From: Echinostoma caproni
Lineage: Eukaryota > Platyhelminthes > Trematoda > Plagiorchiida > Echinostomatidae
DNA length: 24,533 nucleotides
NCBI GenBank assembly: GCA_900618425.1
Contig: UZAN01047710.1
Location: 1,225-25,757 of the forward strand
Direction of reading: 5' to 3'
Part shown: in pieces, positions 1-12,050 of the stretch
Position numbering within the stretch: the first letter of the stretch is position 1
How the letters are laid out: each line of letters opens with the position of its first letter
The notes under the pieces: generated by a model
Databases searched by the model: none
The model's input: the letters and a program-made list of their open reading frames with translations, nothing else
What the model was told of the DNA's origin: nothing
Translations under genes and position numbers: made by a program

Positions 1-96
1 TTTGTTTTCCAATAATAACGAAGTGGGTTTTGATTTCATCCAGGCATTTTGAATGAATTTCCTATTTTTGCGGCTCTGGTTCGTCTGGCATTCTAA
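1..96. other. Non-coding lead-in to the window
   Basis: No supported feature. The last part is fairly pyrimidine-rich and ends in TAG at 98-100, so it could be an intron 3' end leading into the reading frame that follows, but this is only a possibility. Confidence 0.3.
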
Positions 97-444
97 ATAG
101 ATGACACCCACAAATGGCAAAACCCGAGAAGACCATTGAATCCACGGAGGGACTTGGACCAAAACACCAAGCCACCTTTCGTCAAGCAAACGCTGACAGC
201 AAGGTAAACTCAACAGATTTGTACATTTGGCTCTGGCGCACAAATCGATCAGAGCAACACCTCCGAATGTACGCAGCGGGGCATTCAGCATGTCATGACA
301 AGCCATTTTTTCCGGCGTATTGTCATTGAGGAAGACCCAGTTCAGTACATCCATGGCGATTGCCTCAATGTGTTCAGCAAATTGTTCCAGTTCAGAAACT
401 ACCTAGACATCGGGAACAAGTGCGTGAGAGGACATGGTGGTTGA
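97..444 (+). pseudogene. Unidentified reading frame with one internal stop (exon or gene relic)
   Basis: I do not recognise this protein. Frame 1 is open from 97 to the TGA at 442-444, about 115 codons, except for one TAA at 205-207. The part before the stop is rich in proline and arginine (PRRPLNPRRDLD). The part after it reads like folded protein, with segments such as HFFRRIVIEEDPVQYIHGD, CLNVFSKLFQF and NYLDIGNKC and four spaced cysteines. The first in-frame ATG after the stop is at 295, which would give about 49 residues. A GT at the start of GTAAAC (204-209) could be a splice donor, but the nearest following AG leaves an intron of only about 13 bases, so splicing does not readily remove the stop. 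The frame may be a pseudogene, an exon with a sequencing error, or chance. Antisense reading and the other plus frames look poorer. Confidence 0.35.
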
Positions 445-1440
445 TATCGCTCAAGTAGCTTATTAACATCTCAGTCAAGGTAAGTTAACACTGCGTCACC
501 TCTTTAGTTCAGAATTCAGCGTTAAGTTATTCGTCCATAAAACTGTTTTAAATCAGCAGTTTATACTTTATAACAGTTAAATAACGAAATGAACTCTAAA
601 TGATCGCCAAACATCCCAATTGTTGGAACTATGGAATACTGTTTGATTCGGTAAGGTAAAGGATAAGAGAATCCCAACTATTATTATCTCTAAACGAACA
701 ACGGAGTTTTGACCGAGCCGGTGCATTCCTTGTCCTGTGCTAGAAAATGGAAAGCAGAAAGCAATCCATGAATTTGCGGGGAACAGTTTACTTTCTGTCA
801 AACCAACATGTAAGCTGTCTTCACTCGGCGTGTTTCAAACCAATTGAATTGAGGCAAATACAATTTGAAAATGCTTATCTTCAGCCGGATTGAGTCAGTT
901 ACATTTAGTATGTCGGGAAATCGCATTTGCCAGATGCCACTCACATGATCTATGTGGTTTGTCTTGCAATGGGAAAGTGAGGGGATAGGGTGCTGGTACT
1001 GGTCCAAAACGCTGATGATTCTGGTTAGAAATTAATGTTTATTGTCGCTTTTTATTTGAGTGGCACTGAATGAATACTAATAAACAAACAATACAATACA
1101 GTAGAAACCGCACGTTTGGCAACTAAGATGAAGCGCAAGTGAATCAGAATTGCATCATGTTGCTTTAACCAGTATTTTGGACAACACAAAAATTTGACCA
1201 TTTCAATTGATAAACTGCGTTTGGATTTTTTGCAAGACGAAAGTAGATGATGTAAACCATTGGGATCTCTCCGCATCGAGAGTATTTGGTTGAGCCAAGG
1301 GTTGTTTCACAATCATTCAAAATGGATCAATAAGGGGGAGTTCACCCAATCACATCTAAACTTGTTGATCTGGAAAAATGCAGTTAGGCATAACTGGTGT
1401 TCCCAGTAATTCATTTTCTAGCCGGTTACAGACTACTTAG
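445..1440. other. No gene seen
   Basis: AT-rich DNA with only short reading frames of no recognisable character. The 69-74 codon minus-strand frames between 577 and 1276 show no family motif, no splice context and no codon-use signal. Nothing can be supported here. Confidence 0.5.
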
Positions 1441-1590
1441 GTGCACCAAGGACGGACCGGATCGATAAGCAGTGCAATCCGAGAGCACTTAGTGGACACC
1501 GGGCATCAGATTATTCTAGAAGGAATCTTCAAAGTTTATAATCTTGTCTTCTTGAGGAATCCATCAGTGATCGATGAATCAGTTGAGTGA
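1441..1590 (+). mobile_element. Penelope-like element remnant, GIY-YIG domain C-terminal half
   Basis: Frame 1 from 1441 to the TGA at 1588-1590 reads VHQGRTGSISSAIREHLVD followed by TGHQIILEGIFKVY. The block SAI-x-EHLVDTGHxI is characteristic of the region downstream of the GIY-YIG motif in Penelope-like retroelement endonucleases. A better-preserved copy near 20.0 kb in this same window has the matching segment MAQYLVDSGHRI, which supports the call independently. The reverse transcriptase and the GIY-YIG catalytic part are not recognisable upstream: a TAG sits at 1438-1440. This is a short dead fragment. The family call rests on remembered motifs plus the internal comparison. Confidence 0.55.
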
Positions 1591-3433
1591 TAGCCAACGT
1601 AATAAGGATGGGGTAAGTAACCTCTAATCTCCGATCCCAAGAGCATTTAGTTCATTATCCCAACTTCCATGGCTCGCGGTCGGTCATGATACAATGAATT
1701 CGAGGCATTACGTTAGTTAATCTAATCAAATTACAATCAAGTGACAAAGTCTGATCCATGATTGTTCTATAAATTTCTTATTGTGCTCTAGAAGCTTACG
1801 TGACACGTACGTAAATAAGTTCAGAACATGGTACGAATATCGTTTCGTTGTAATCCCAAGCATATAGCCCTATTTTCAGAGTTCATTGCTCGGTGCACAT
1901 GAATGTGTCTGACCTACAGTTGAAAATACCTCATTATTACTTCCCGTCATTTAAGTAGTTAGTCGCTGAAAATCGAAGTTCACGAAAGTGCCCATTCAAT
2001 TGGTAGGGTACCTACAATTCGGACTAAACCGTGAAACCAATTACGGACATTGCCTTTCACATACATACAATTACTATCATTCATTTCTGTAGGGTTTCAG
2101 AATATTTAAATGCGATTTATTTTGTATGAAATGCATTTATCTATCCATTTTTCAAACTATTAGAGAAGCGTTTTTCCAACTGAATGTCTTTTATTTCTGT
2201 CAGGTTCAGAAAACTTGAAATACTAGTCGGCATTTTTATGACATATGATCGTATTGCGATTATAATTTGTGGTGTGTGTATGTGTAAGGGAAGGAAGACG
2301 ACCGATGTTCAGAGGTATGAATGCATATTCTGACGTTGCGTAAATGAAAAAATCCGGGGAAATTAGACGGTGTATTCAACCGAGATTGGATCAATAACGA
2401 ACCGTTTCCTGGATATATAAGTGTTATAAAATGTGTGTGAATCTAATTAACAATATCTTATTTCCGTGTCATCAATGCTGAAATCTAGGGATATTCGAAC
2501 GGGACAGTTCGATGCTGTACGCTAAAGTCTATCAAAGGTTGCATCCTTAGAGATCTCATTTTTCAAGACGGTCCAAATGAACTTCAAACTCATTCATGTG
2601 TGGACTTATTATTTCATAGATTGAAACTACACAAGCTATTCTAGCATACACCAAAACAAATAGGATTTCATAGAATTACAAAATATAGAAATAAGGGGAA
2701 ATGTTTTTCCTTTGCACCTGAATTTAAGTAGAATGTTGACTCAGTGCTGGAAGTTACTCGCTGATATTTACCAAATAGCTGCTCCTCAGTTATGTAAAAT
2801 GTTGTTTAGGCACTGCAAGAGTTTATGAATGCTACCCGGTAGGAACCAAAACCTATTTTGATCTAGTGAAATGGGATACAGACGAACATAAGTTGTAGAA
2901 GTTTCGTGATTAGCAGTTTTGTTATGATACAGTATTATGGAAAAAAATAAAGATTATTCTCGTGATCACAAGATCTGTTTTTAGATTGATTTATAGATTT
3001 TTTCTAGCTTCTAAACTGTGATGAGGTATGATCAAGTACATCTGGTAGAAAGGACCAACTTATAAAGCTTCCTCATTGTAGCTGGTTTGATGTATTGACT
3101 TGAAAAGAGTTATGGACAGTTGTTGTATCTCAGATAGAACTTGTTGACGATGCATAAAATCTGTCTCTACGGGTACTCCAGCACAGCTATAGCTGTATGA
3201 TTTCAGTATCTGTGTTCTTGGGTTATTCTAGGCAAATTCTGATTTGAAGATATCTAAGAGCTTCATTTTTAAGCCGTCGGGGAATTAACTTCTTAAGACC
3301 GTACATACGTTTTATTGGTTTCGTTTCTCAGAGATCTAAACTAACTTCAGTCAGGTGTCAAGCCCAAAAGGTGAAGTGAAGGTTTGGTTCCGAAACATAT
3401 AAAAACACTCAATAGAAAAGTGGATACTACGAA
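1591..3433. other. No gene seen
   Basis: AT-rich sequence with frequent stops in all frames and no listed frame of usable length. There is a short GT-rich patch (about 2269-2286). No RNA gene or repeat array could be supported. Confidence 0.5.
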
Positions 3434-3739
3434 CCGTTTATTCATCACCATTTAGAATTCACAATCAAACAACGGACGAACAAAATTGATCGGAAAGAAG
3501 AGGTTCATGAAATTCATATTCAAAGGCGACATGTCGCTGAATATCCTGGAGCACCGTCCGCCAAAACATTCATCAGCGGTTTTCCTACAAAGAATTTGAG
3601 AGTTGCACTCAAGACTAAGCCATTGGTTCCTCAGGATACATTGCTCGTCCATCCCAAGTATTGGGTTTATATCAGTTTACATCAAATTCGGTTGCTTGGT
3701 ATGACGGACACACATCAAGACAATTATCTGATCGAATAG
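3434..3739 (+). mobile_element. Penelope-like element remnant, RT end into GIY-YIG region
   Basis: Two overlapping plus frames carry the signal. In frame 0 from about 3492 the text is KKRFMKFIFKGDMSLNILEH, which fits the 'PFKGD...ILEHRL' block near the end of PLE reverse transcriptases. In frame 2, open to the TAG at 3737-3739, it continues KTFISGFPTKNLRVALKTKP and then IRLLGMTDTHQ. The last piece aligns with the YIG-type core (IGYT in the copy at 19.9 kb). The order and spacing match the larger 19.5-20.2 kb relic. A frameshift near 3555-3566 is needed to join the two parts, so this is a decayed copy. Opposite-strand frames here look like shadows. The alternative is chance similarity; I think that less likely because several ordered blocks match. 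Confidence 0.6.
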
Positions 3740-6700
3740 TGTAGTACTGTTCGGTCACTGGAGCAGTAAAAAAACCTATTCCTGGAACACCTGGTAGACC
3801 GGGGACACAAAAATTTACCAAGAGACATGATTAACACGTTTCTTCTCAGTACCCGAGTATCATACAAAAAGATTACCCAAGCAGATCCTGCAAAACTGCG
3901 GAATCCAAAGCGAGTAGAATTTTTCCGTTATTCTTAATATCATATTGGCGTTATCATCACCATAAAGTTGATTGTTCCCTATATCCCTGCAACGATTGTT
4001 CCTAGTTTCCAATCATCTCGTTCATTAGTGTTATTTATGTTCATAAATCCACACCTTATTTTATCTATCCGCTATTACGGCTTTACTTTTACCCATCTGC
4101 TGCTTAAGGCTACAGGACTTGCTATCAACTGCACATTTTCATACGCATGCACAACACCAGCCTAGTCCATTTATTGATCTATCGATTGACTGTCCTGTAT
4201 CTGCAAATTCTGGAGCGATACATCTTTGAGAAATCCGTTGGTGTTTCCATTCTATTCTTACACATCGACGGAATTCTCTACTCTATTGTGACGAAAAAAT
4301 CTTAACAGTTTATGTAAATAAAAGTTACCCAATGACCAGACAGAGTTAGTTAGATATCCAAATACCAAATGTACCTGGCTGTTAGACACATGGCGCCAAC
4401 GTTGGAGGCTGAAATGTTTCGTAGGCAAGATTGATATCTTCATACGATATTTTGTTTGACTGGAATTATGTCCGACAGATTCTAAAGAACAAACAATTTC
4501 AGGTGTTTACTATGCAAATATGGACAATCGAATGAGATATGTATCCGACACGTACTGATAAGTCTCATGTCACACATTCAGAAACCTATTCCTCACTATT
4601 TGGGCATTTTGTAGATCAGAATCAAACGCATTTATGCTACTGTGGTGCTGTCAGCTACAGTCTGTGGCTGTATGTATGTGGAAGTTGCATCCGTATGTCC
4701 GATCGGCGGCCGCACGAGTGGTTTGTATATTAAGCCAAACGTGCTGACATTTGGACATCCATAATTGACAAGAGGGAGTTCAGGAAACAAATGTGCAAAG
4801 GTGATGCAACTTAAGGACAAAAAATCAGAAGCTGATCTTTCAGATCTTATCTACAAGATAAGATGTAAGTAATGTCTAGCCATTTACGTTGGATTAGCAA
4901 GTCATAAACTAAGTCAACAAGCAGTCGAACGTGACGGAAAATCCAGTCACGCTCCAAAATCGGAGTCTGGAATCTTTGGGAGAGACTAAGCTACCGCTCT
5001 ACATTTCATTTCTGAGGAACACCAATAAGTATGAAGACGGAATATTTTAAAACACGCTTTCAGGTCATACAGTGGACGATCAATTATGGAATCTTTGCCC
5101 ATCGAAAGCGGTCCTAATGGCGTCACTCGATCGTACGGGGCTCAATAACCATTTCGCTACCTCAATGCCACTTGCACAAACATTCAGGCATACGCTAAAG
5201 CTCAAGCTCACTCGACACTCACCGTACCACAAAACTCCTTACAGACTCTAACCTACCGTCATCTGTGATGTCGCCCTTAGCTCTTTGATCTCTTGCCCAT
5301 TCTAATTTGTTACCACACCCAATCTTTTCCCTCCTAATGGAAGAATTAAAAATCTCGTCCTTTTCACATAGTTGCCCTCAAGGTTTGTTTATTATTTACT
5401 CGCACACACACTCACCGAAGAGCCCTCTGGTAACGACACTTAGCGAACCGACGAGCATGTCTGAGAAGCCGTCCTAGGAAATCCATGCAGTAACAAACAA
5501 GAAAACATCTCTGATTTTATCTTTTGAAAATAGAGTGCATCACGTGATTCAACTAAATGCCAAGTTATCAAACGTTTTCTCGCAGGGCGATTTTAACGCT
5601 CTAAGAACTGCTTTCATGAAATGGGGAAATCCGCTTCAGAAACAACTTCATTGTTTAGAGACTAGTTTAATGCCTAATTAGTCAAGTGAGGCACAAATTG
5701 GCTTTATTCCTGGTGTGCAGGAAAGATTGTATCATAAGCAAGTTGAACTGGGCCCAAGTAACATTTCAAAGCACAACGGTATGCACACAACCGAGCTAAC
5801 TACAGACAACAGCGATTTCCCTCTATTTCGGGGTAGCAAACTGTGAGAGGCAAACAAATATGGTGAGAGATTTGTTTACGCTGGTACAAAATGTCCGTAT
5901 TTGTTCAACAGAAATTACGTTTATGTTCCAAAAGATTCACTAGACTGTACCTACATGACTTAGTATTGGCGATGGTTGCATGTTTTTCGGCTCACTATTC
6001 CAGGTTTATTTGAAATTTTGTGAAGATTTTTAGCCACGAATCACTAAGTTTTCAGGCACTAACGTAGAGGATGCATTAACATTTAGGGATAATCCAGACC
6101 ATACTTCAAAATAATCTACAGCCGTAGTCATTACTTGCAGGGCCTTTTAAATCTCGAGTTTTTCTGAAACCGGTCGCATTGATTAATTGTTCTATCAGAG
6201 ATCCTCAAGAATACTGTTTCCATGATCCAGTCACTATGGCATAAATTTGTATACAAATACTGTCCGTAGCGTAGTAAAAATCCAGCAACTGTATTGAATA
6301 CGTACGCGGCATCGCTCAAAATATTACTCACGCAAATCAAGCTATGTTCAACTGAAAGCTGATTCCACATTGTGGTTATGATCGAGGTTCGGTAGAGATA
6401 ATTAAGATATTAGTTCGGAGTTCGGGTGTTCTAATCTTTGTAGTGAGTGCTACCTAAAAGCTTCAGTTCTGTATATACTCGGAAGGTTCTCTGGTTATCC
6501 ACCCACTGTAAGTCAATTATACATATTTCTTTGCAGTCAATTGGCGTTACAGTTTTATTATGAGTGTCCTTATCGCTTTTTAGTGTTGACTGGATTTTCG
6601 ATTATCTGTTCCTTCGGGCACACTACAGCATAGATTTTGGTAAAAGCTCTTTACGTCTATAGGGGTTGTCACTAGAACGAATAAAGTACACATAAATCAT

Positions 6701-7373
6701 TGTCTGCAAAATGCTATTTAAACGCCCTTTCCTTTGTTACTATCATTTGATTAGCGACTGTCTGTTCTGAGCTGAAAGGCTCCACAAATATTTGACAAGT
6801 ACACAGAAATTCCAGGATCGATTAAGGAAAAGACTGCGGTGGATCAATGCACAGCTGGGAATTGTTATATCTTCATCGCCCCGCTAAATAGAAATATACG
6901 ACATTTGTCCGGATCGCTGATTTTTATGGTTGTCTCGTTCTATGGCACTGGTATTGTGCCATTCAAACTCTGTCATTCATATCCAGATTGTGAATGAAAT
7001 TTGAATAGGTTTTTTGGGGCGGAATCAGTCTACTGAACAGGATATAGGAATGATCTAGTTTTGAATATTCTGATTAACCTGCCTACTGGAAACGGTATGA
7101 ATAGCAATTTACGTACAGGATTTACGGGACAACTTTCAAATTTCGGAACCTATGACAATTCTATACCCTGTAGGCAAAATATGCTGTTGCTTGACTTGAC
7201 CCCACAGGTTACAAACGTGCTAATCAGTGAAACCCTAATTACATGTAGAACTTAATTTAGAAGAACAATGTCAATGTGGGCATTCCATTGGATGAGCGGA
7301 GGCAATTACTCCCTATATGCACGCGACTGATATATCTGTGGTTAGATGGGGTTGAAATCTGGTCAATATTTGT
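3740..7373. other. Long stretch without a supported gene
   Basis: Only short frames without recognisable motifs. A plus-strand string at 5583-5681 contains GDFNA, the endonuclease box of LINEs, but the residues around it do not continue the domain, so I do not call it. The stretch near 5230-5420 is pyrimidine-rich on the plus strand. Bases 7260-7373 may belong to the degraded 5' part of the LINE that follows, but no motif fixes this. Confidence 0.45.
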
Positions 7374-9085
7374 ATGGGAGAAATCGGAAACGGCCATTTT
7401 GAATTCACAATCAGAAATGGCATCCTGTACCAACAAGCTGATAATGCACAGTGCCTAATAGTTGCAAGTACGGACACCGCGAAGCGGCGGGGTAGATCAA
7501 CGGTAGGATCTGATCAGATGTGCAATGCCTTCGGTAGCAAACCGTACTTGTGGAATCGAGCCCCTGGTTGGTCGAAGACATTAGATTTATCAGGAGTCAG
7601 TAATCTTGTTGAAACAAAAGCTAGAGATACCAGTCTATCTGGATCAAAGTAGAAACCCGTTGCGTCTGCAATGTCAGCTGAAGAAAAGCCTTACGAATGG
7701 TCGCGCAATCTAGTGGGTCCAAACAGCTAGTGCAGTGAAAGCAGCCTCTACGTCATTGAATAGTCAGACTATTTCAGCTGATATGCAGCACCATAGGCCG
7801 TCGCATACCAGCTAGCGAAAACAATCGCGATAAAAAAATGGGTCAGAGTATCAATAATGAACAACAAATGCTTGGTTGCTAGGCAGTGTTTTGGTGAACA
7901 GCTCAGTTGGCCTTATGATAGTGCGGTTATTCTGGCGATTGCATCGGAAACTCCATGGGCGGTACCATATGAGCCTTCAACAAAACTATAAGACTGAGGT
8001 TGCATCCAATCACTAAAAAAAAACAGTGGGACCTGATGGANATGGACTTCCCGATTCTTTCCAAGCTTGTGGGTGATTCTTTTATCTACTATACACAGCA
8101 TTAGGTTGGGAGGGCGTATCCTTTCATCCTGTGTTTAATCGTTGATAGTTGCGATTTTCAAAAAGGGCTCATGCAACGACTACGCAAACCATGTTGGGAT
8201 GGGTTTACTTTCGGGTATGGCCAAATCATTGGTAGTGAATGAGCAGATAGAACGAAGCCGTGCAGCTTAGAATATGCTGATGACCTTGTCTGTTTGTTTG
8301 GCTGAACGGAGGACGTGCAATGAGCACTCTGAAGATTATCAAGCTCTGTAAATCCTTTCGGCATGCACCTTCAAATTTCACAGTGATGCTGCAAAACCGG
8401 GTATTGTCTACCTCGGCTCTGATGTTTGATGATGAAAGATTAGTAATGGTGGATCGTTTTTCCTATCTAGGTAGCTGCGTGACAAATGACGGTAGCATAT
8501 TCAAGGAATGGACCGTACGCTATTTCAAGGCACGAGCGGCGTACATCGTACGGAACCAACTTTGGTACCGACGTGATGTATCCTTGAAACTGAAAGGTCG
8601 CATATGCTGCGCGACTTTATGGTCGGTTTTGCTTTAATGGTGAAGAACATTAAAATCCATTGCGTAGAAGTCATCAAATGCCGATGTTTGCGTAGTTCAG
8701 GTCCGGGTGTGAGCATATAAGTAGTTCTGAGTTGAACTGCCGCTTAGTTGCTAAGGCTTCGGTGGAAACTACTTTATCACATAGAATTTAGATTAGTAGA
8801 CTTCGCTGCTAAGGACGTGTACTGAACACCCTCAGCTATCGTCTACCGCATTGTGCCTTCTTTGCAGTTACGGTTACAGATTGGAGAAAAGCACGTGGAG
8901 ATCAGCGGACGGCGTAGATACGAGGCATGAAGAAAAACACAGCACGATTAGATACACTAGGTGTCTCCTGTCTTCCAGGTTTAAAGTCGCTGTAAATGGA
9001 TGTTTGGAGCCAAGGAAGGTTTTGGTAACCAGTCGACAGCGGTAGCGTCCGTTTCTCTCACTTTTTATCATATCACAATGCTTGA
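7374..9085 (+). mobile_element. Decayed non-LTR (LINE) retrotransposon relic with internal deletion
   Basis: Ordered pieces of LINE ORF2 appear in different plus frames. An endonuclease-like stretch (GNGHFEFTIRNG, ADNAQCLIVAST) starts near 7380. The linker follows at 7591-7713 (VILLKQKLEIPVYLD, LQCQLKKSLTNGR, then TAG). At 7887 comes CFGEQLSWP, then EPSTKL near 7968 and GPDG at 8029-8040, the entry block of the reverse transcriptase. VAIFKKGSCNDYAN is at 8148, EYADD (catalytic box) at 8270-8284, and the post-RT region at 8320-8637 has FSYLGSCVTNDGS, KARAAY and SLKLKGR. A degraded tail runs to about 9085. Only about 40 codons separate IFKKG from YADD, far fewer than normal, so much of the RT core is deleted. 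There are many stops and frameshifts, so it is dead. It resembles trematode RTE- or CR1-group elements, but the clade is not certain. Base 8041 is ambiguous. Confidence 0.85.
8270..8284 (+). other. Reverse transcriptase YADD catalytic box within the LINE relic
   Basis: TAT GCT GAT GAC at 8273-8284 encodes YADD, preceded by Leu-Glu and followed by LVCLF and then a TGA. This is the metal-binding aspartate pair of reverse transcriptases. It lies in frame 2, while the flanking motifs lie in frames 0 and 1, which shows frameshifts on both sides. Confidence 0.75.
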
Positions 9086-9103
9086 AAAGGTATGTGTGCT
9101 CAG

Positions 9104-9210
9104 TTACGTTGTGTACTCAGTATGTTGATCATAGAGATTTACCTTCTTTATCTCCCTCTAATTAAGCTTATCATCTGTCCATCTTGTACATTCTCACTTA
9201 CGTTGTGTAC
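9104..9210 (+). repeat. 13-bp direct repeat just after the LINE relic
   Basis: TTACGTTGTGTAC occurs at 9104-9116 and again at 9198-9210, the second copy followed by GTTGTGTTGAC. The repeats sit shortly past the last recognisable LINE coding text. They may be a remnant of element 3' sequence or local duplication. They are too far apart and wrongly placed to be read as a target-site duplication. Confidence 0.4.
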
Positions 9211-11837
9211 GTTGTGTTGACAGCGATCGGTGAGCTCAAACTTACTGTATTTGCTGTACGATGATGATGAAATATATTTGCACAAATCGGTTCCGAGAAG
9301 ATTTCAACACTGTCCATCTAATGGGTTTATACTTTCAAAAAAAGTAAAACAACAGTCTAGCCTATCGATATGTATTCATAAACTACCAGAGTGATAGCTC
9401 TGTCCAGTTACTTATGCATCGGGATGTAACGTGAAACAGACAATAAGTTCAATTTTACACTTTTATCCCGTTTTAAAGAGCGAGAACTTTAGTACCTCGT
9501 TTAGTGAATAGAGTGAAAAACATGCGCGACTAGATAGAATTGATAATAAAAATCATTCCACATGAAACAGCTGCCCGGGAATGGTTTAATTATATGACAC
9601 AACAGTCTACAAAATATGTGCTTCACTTTACATTATCACCGGAACCCCGGGCCTATAGAGTTAGAATGAAGTAAACTGTGTAAGCGTATTTTATGCAGCT
9701 CTGGCAGAGTGTAAAGTGTGTAACAAAACGGTCGATAGATCACTGGCGAATTAAGTGAAGACTATTCAAAATTGAACAAGTTTCGCAAAAGTCGAGGTGA
9801 CACAGGATATACAGGCAGCGAAATTTCAACCAATCCCAAAGTGGGAAAACTGTAAGATGAAAGCAAGAAATTAGGCTTTAGTTCTATCGTTATTGTTAAT
9901 GGGGTCGAACAATTGGTATTCGAAACTTTGTTTCAACAGTGGTATCTGTCTAGCTCTCGCCCCTTCCCCCACCCCATCCCTCACTCCGAAGCTCCAGCAG
10001 AAAATTACATCGTGTCTCACATGAACAGCTGCTCGGACGCGCCAGAATTACCTTCTTGTATAAAAAGTGATTAGCACCAACGCAAACATAGTGCACACGT
10101 TGACACACTGCGGAATTACCTTGTTAAATTGGTTGAATGTAGTTTTTAGTGAACTGTGAGCCTCTATCTGAGGTGAAAGAATCATTATCCTTTTAAAAAT
10201 TCAAAATGAGCAATAAATTTTGCTCTATTTGGGATTGTAGAAAGTAAAAGATACGCCAGTCAATGAAAACCGAAGTTAATGTTTCCACGCTTGACAGACA
10301 AGAAGGTTTCTTTAGATATGGGTTCCCATGACCTCGCATGTTAAATGATGGGTTACCACTTGGTGTTCTGCCAGTCGACATTGCAGAAAAGGGATAAAAA
10401 CTTTCCGTGTTAGAGATTGGGAAAGATCATGAAATAGTTTTTTTTATTCGCGGAAACCCAGTATTGTTACACGCGGTTCGGTTTTCGTACGATAAGTGTT
10501 TCCACGTCTAGCGTTATTTTGTTTTCGTAGTGATACATTTGCATAGAGGGGGAAGGGGACATGGGTTCATGGTCATCATGGTCTTTATCCGTTGAGCTGA
10601 AAGATATTGGGGTATATATATATAATCAATGAGTGTTTTATGAAGGTCAAAATAACTTATGTTTCCTCTTTGTTGGGACACACCCGCAGTACCTGCTACG
10701 TTGGAGTTTCTGCTGGGACTCGGCCCAAGTATATTCAAGTTTGGAATGGAAACCCCTATAATTGAGCAACACAGAGGATTAAAGGGTTCCACAGCGAGTG
10801 CAATCGCAACAGGAATTTAATTAAGAAATGGTCTAAATGCACCCAGTAGGGACAATTTTCTTCGTTCTCGATGAACTAAAATGAAGATAAATGTACAAAA
10901 AGAAACGAGTAAGAGGTACCAAATAATTACAGCATGCAGCACAAATAGAGAAATAGTAAATCGATGATAGTTTGTTAGGTCCGCTGTGATCGATTTTCAA
11001 TTAACACAACAATAATAAATGAAGATGCTATGCGGAAAAATGGTGGGACGGATAGCTAAAATTATGAATTTGTAAAAAGAAACACTTAGTAAAGTGACTA
11101 GAGTTTTCATTGGACAACAAATGGCTAGTGAATCGATCTCATGCATCAAAATGCTTCACAGATTATAAAATCTACCAAGACAGGTATGTGAAATTCACCT
11201 TGTCACAGATTTAGTGATTACATTGTTAAAGCTGCATGCCTTCAATTCGGAAAGCATATATAGAGAGGCGGCATGAGAGACCTAATGTTAGGATTTTCAA
11301 TATTTATGAGCCTAAAACGGTGATTTGATAAGATAATTGAGAGGCATTTTGGGGAGTCCGTCTTTAGGTCCATACAATTTAACTGTCGAAAGTAATTCTA
11401 GCAGGTTAATAAAAGGCTCTGATAACTTGAGTTTGTTGTAGGTCGACAAAAATGTTTGTTTTACGCTGTATTTGAGTTGGCGCAAACTGTTAAGATCAGT
11501 CAAACGAGGCACAAACACCACGATATCAGTGGTATAATTTGAAGGGACGACAATTTTATTCATGTGCAGAGAAGAAAATGGCAGCAAAAGCGCGCGCTAA
11601 AGCTACGGAATCAACTTCTGAAGAAAAGGAATTTTTAATGTTACAAAAATCAAATTGCATCCTTTATGAAAGCAAAGAAAAAGAAAATCTGAAGTAACAT
11701 ATTCTAGGCCACAACGAGACACACGTGAATACAAACACCGCGTTTAATCGACCAAACATCTAGGGAAATTAAGTGACCCGTGACAAACCCTTCGTCTAAT
11801 CGGGAGGCTCCAAAGTGAATCATATGATTAAGAGTGA
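9211..11837. other. No gene seen
   Basis: AT-rich sequence with short frames only. A short run of (TA)n lies near 10613-10622 and a G-rich purine patch near 10547-10560. Minus-strand frames at 10514-10792 and 11312-11587 are 91-92 codons but match nothing I recognise and lack splice or promoter support. Confidence 0.45.
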
Positions 11838-12050
11838 AAAGGCCAGATTTCGAAAAGACTTACAGACTGTCGTGAGCAACAGAGTAAGGAGCCATCCGGA
11901 TTGCCGGGGTTTTTCCGAAAACTTTTAAGAAAGCAACCGAAGGCATTTTCAGAGGACCCGTGCAAGCTGAACGACTTAGTAGTAGATACAACACAAACGT
12001 TTTCAATTACGCTTTTAACAGGATCGGAGGTAGTGAATCTGGGCAACTGA
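11838..12050 (+). other. Weak coding-like frame, possibly a LINE linker scrap
   Basis: Frame 0 is open for about 70 codons to the TGA at 12048-12050 and has no ATG. It contains FFRKLLRKQPKAFSED and KLNDLVVDTTQTFS, which loosely recalls the basic linker upstream of LINE reverse transcriptases. A similarly long frame lies on the other strand. I cannot assign it and regard it as weak. Confidence 0.2.

Noticed and set aside
5583..5681. GDFNA motif suggesting a LINE endonuclease
   Set aside because: Only five residues match. The following residues do not fit the domain, and no other LINE block is nearby.
11312..11587. 91-codon minus-strand frame
   Set aside because: It is open and has protein-like patches, but no recognised motif, no splice context and no partner exon. 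Chance is likely in AT-rich DNA.
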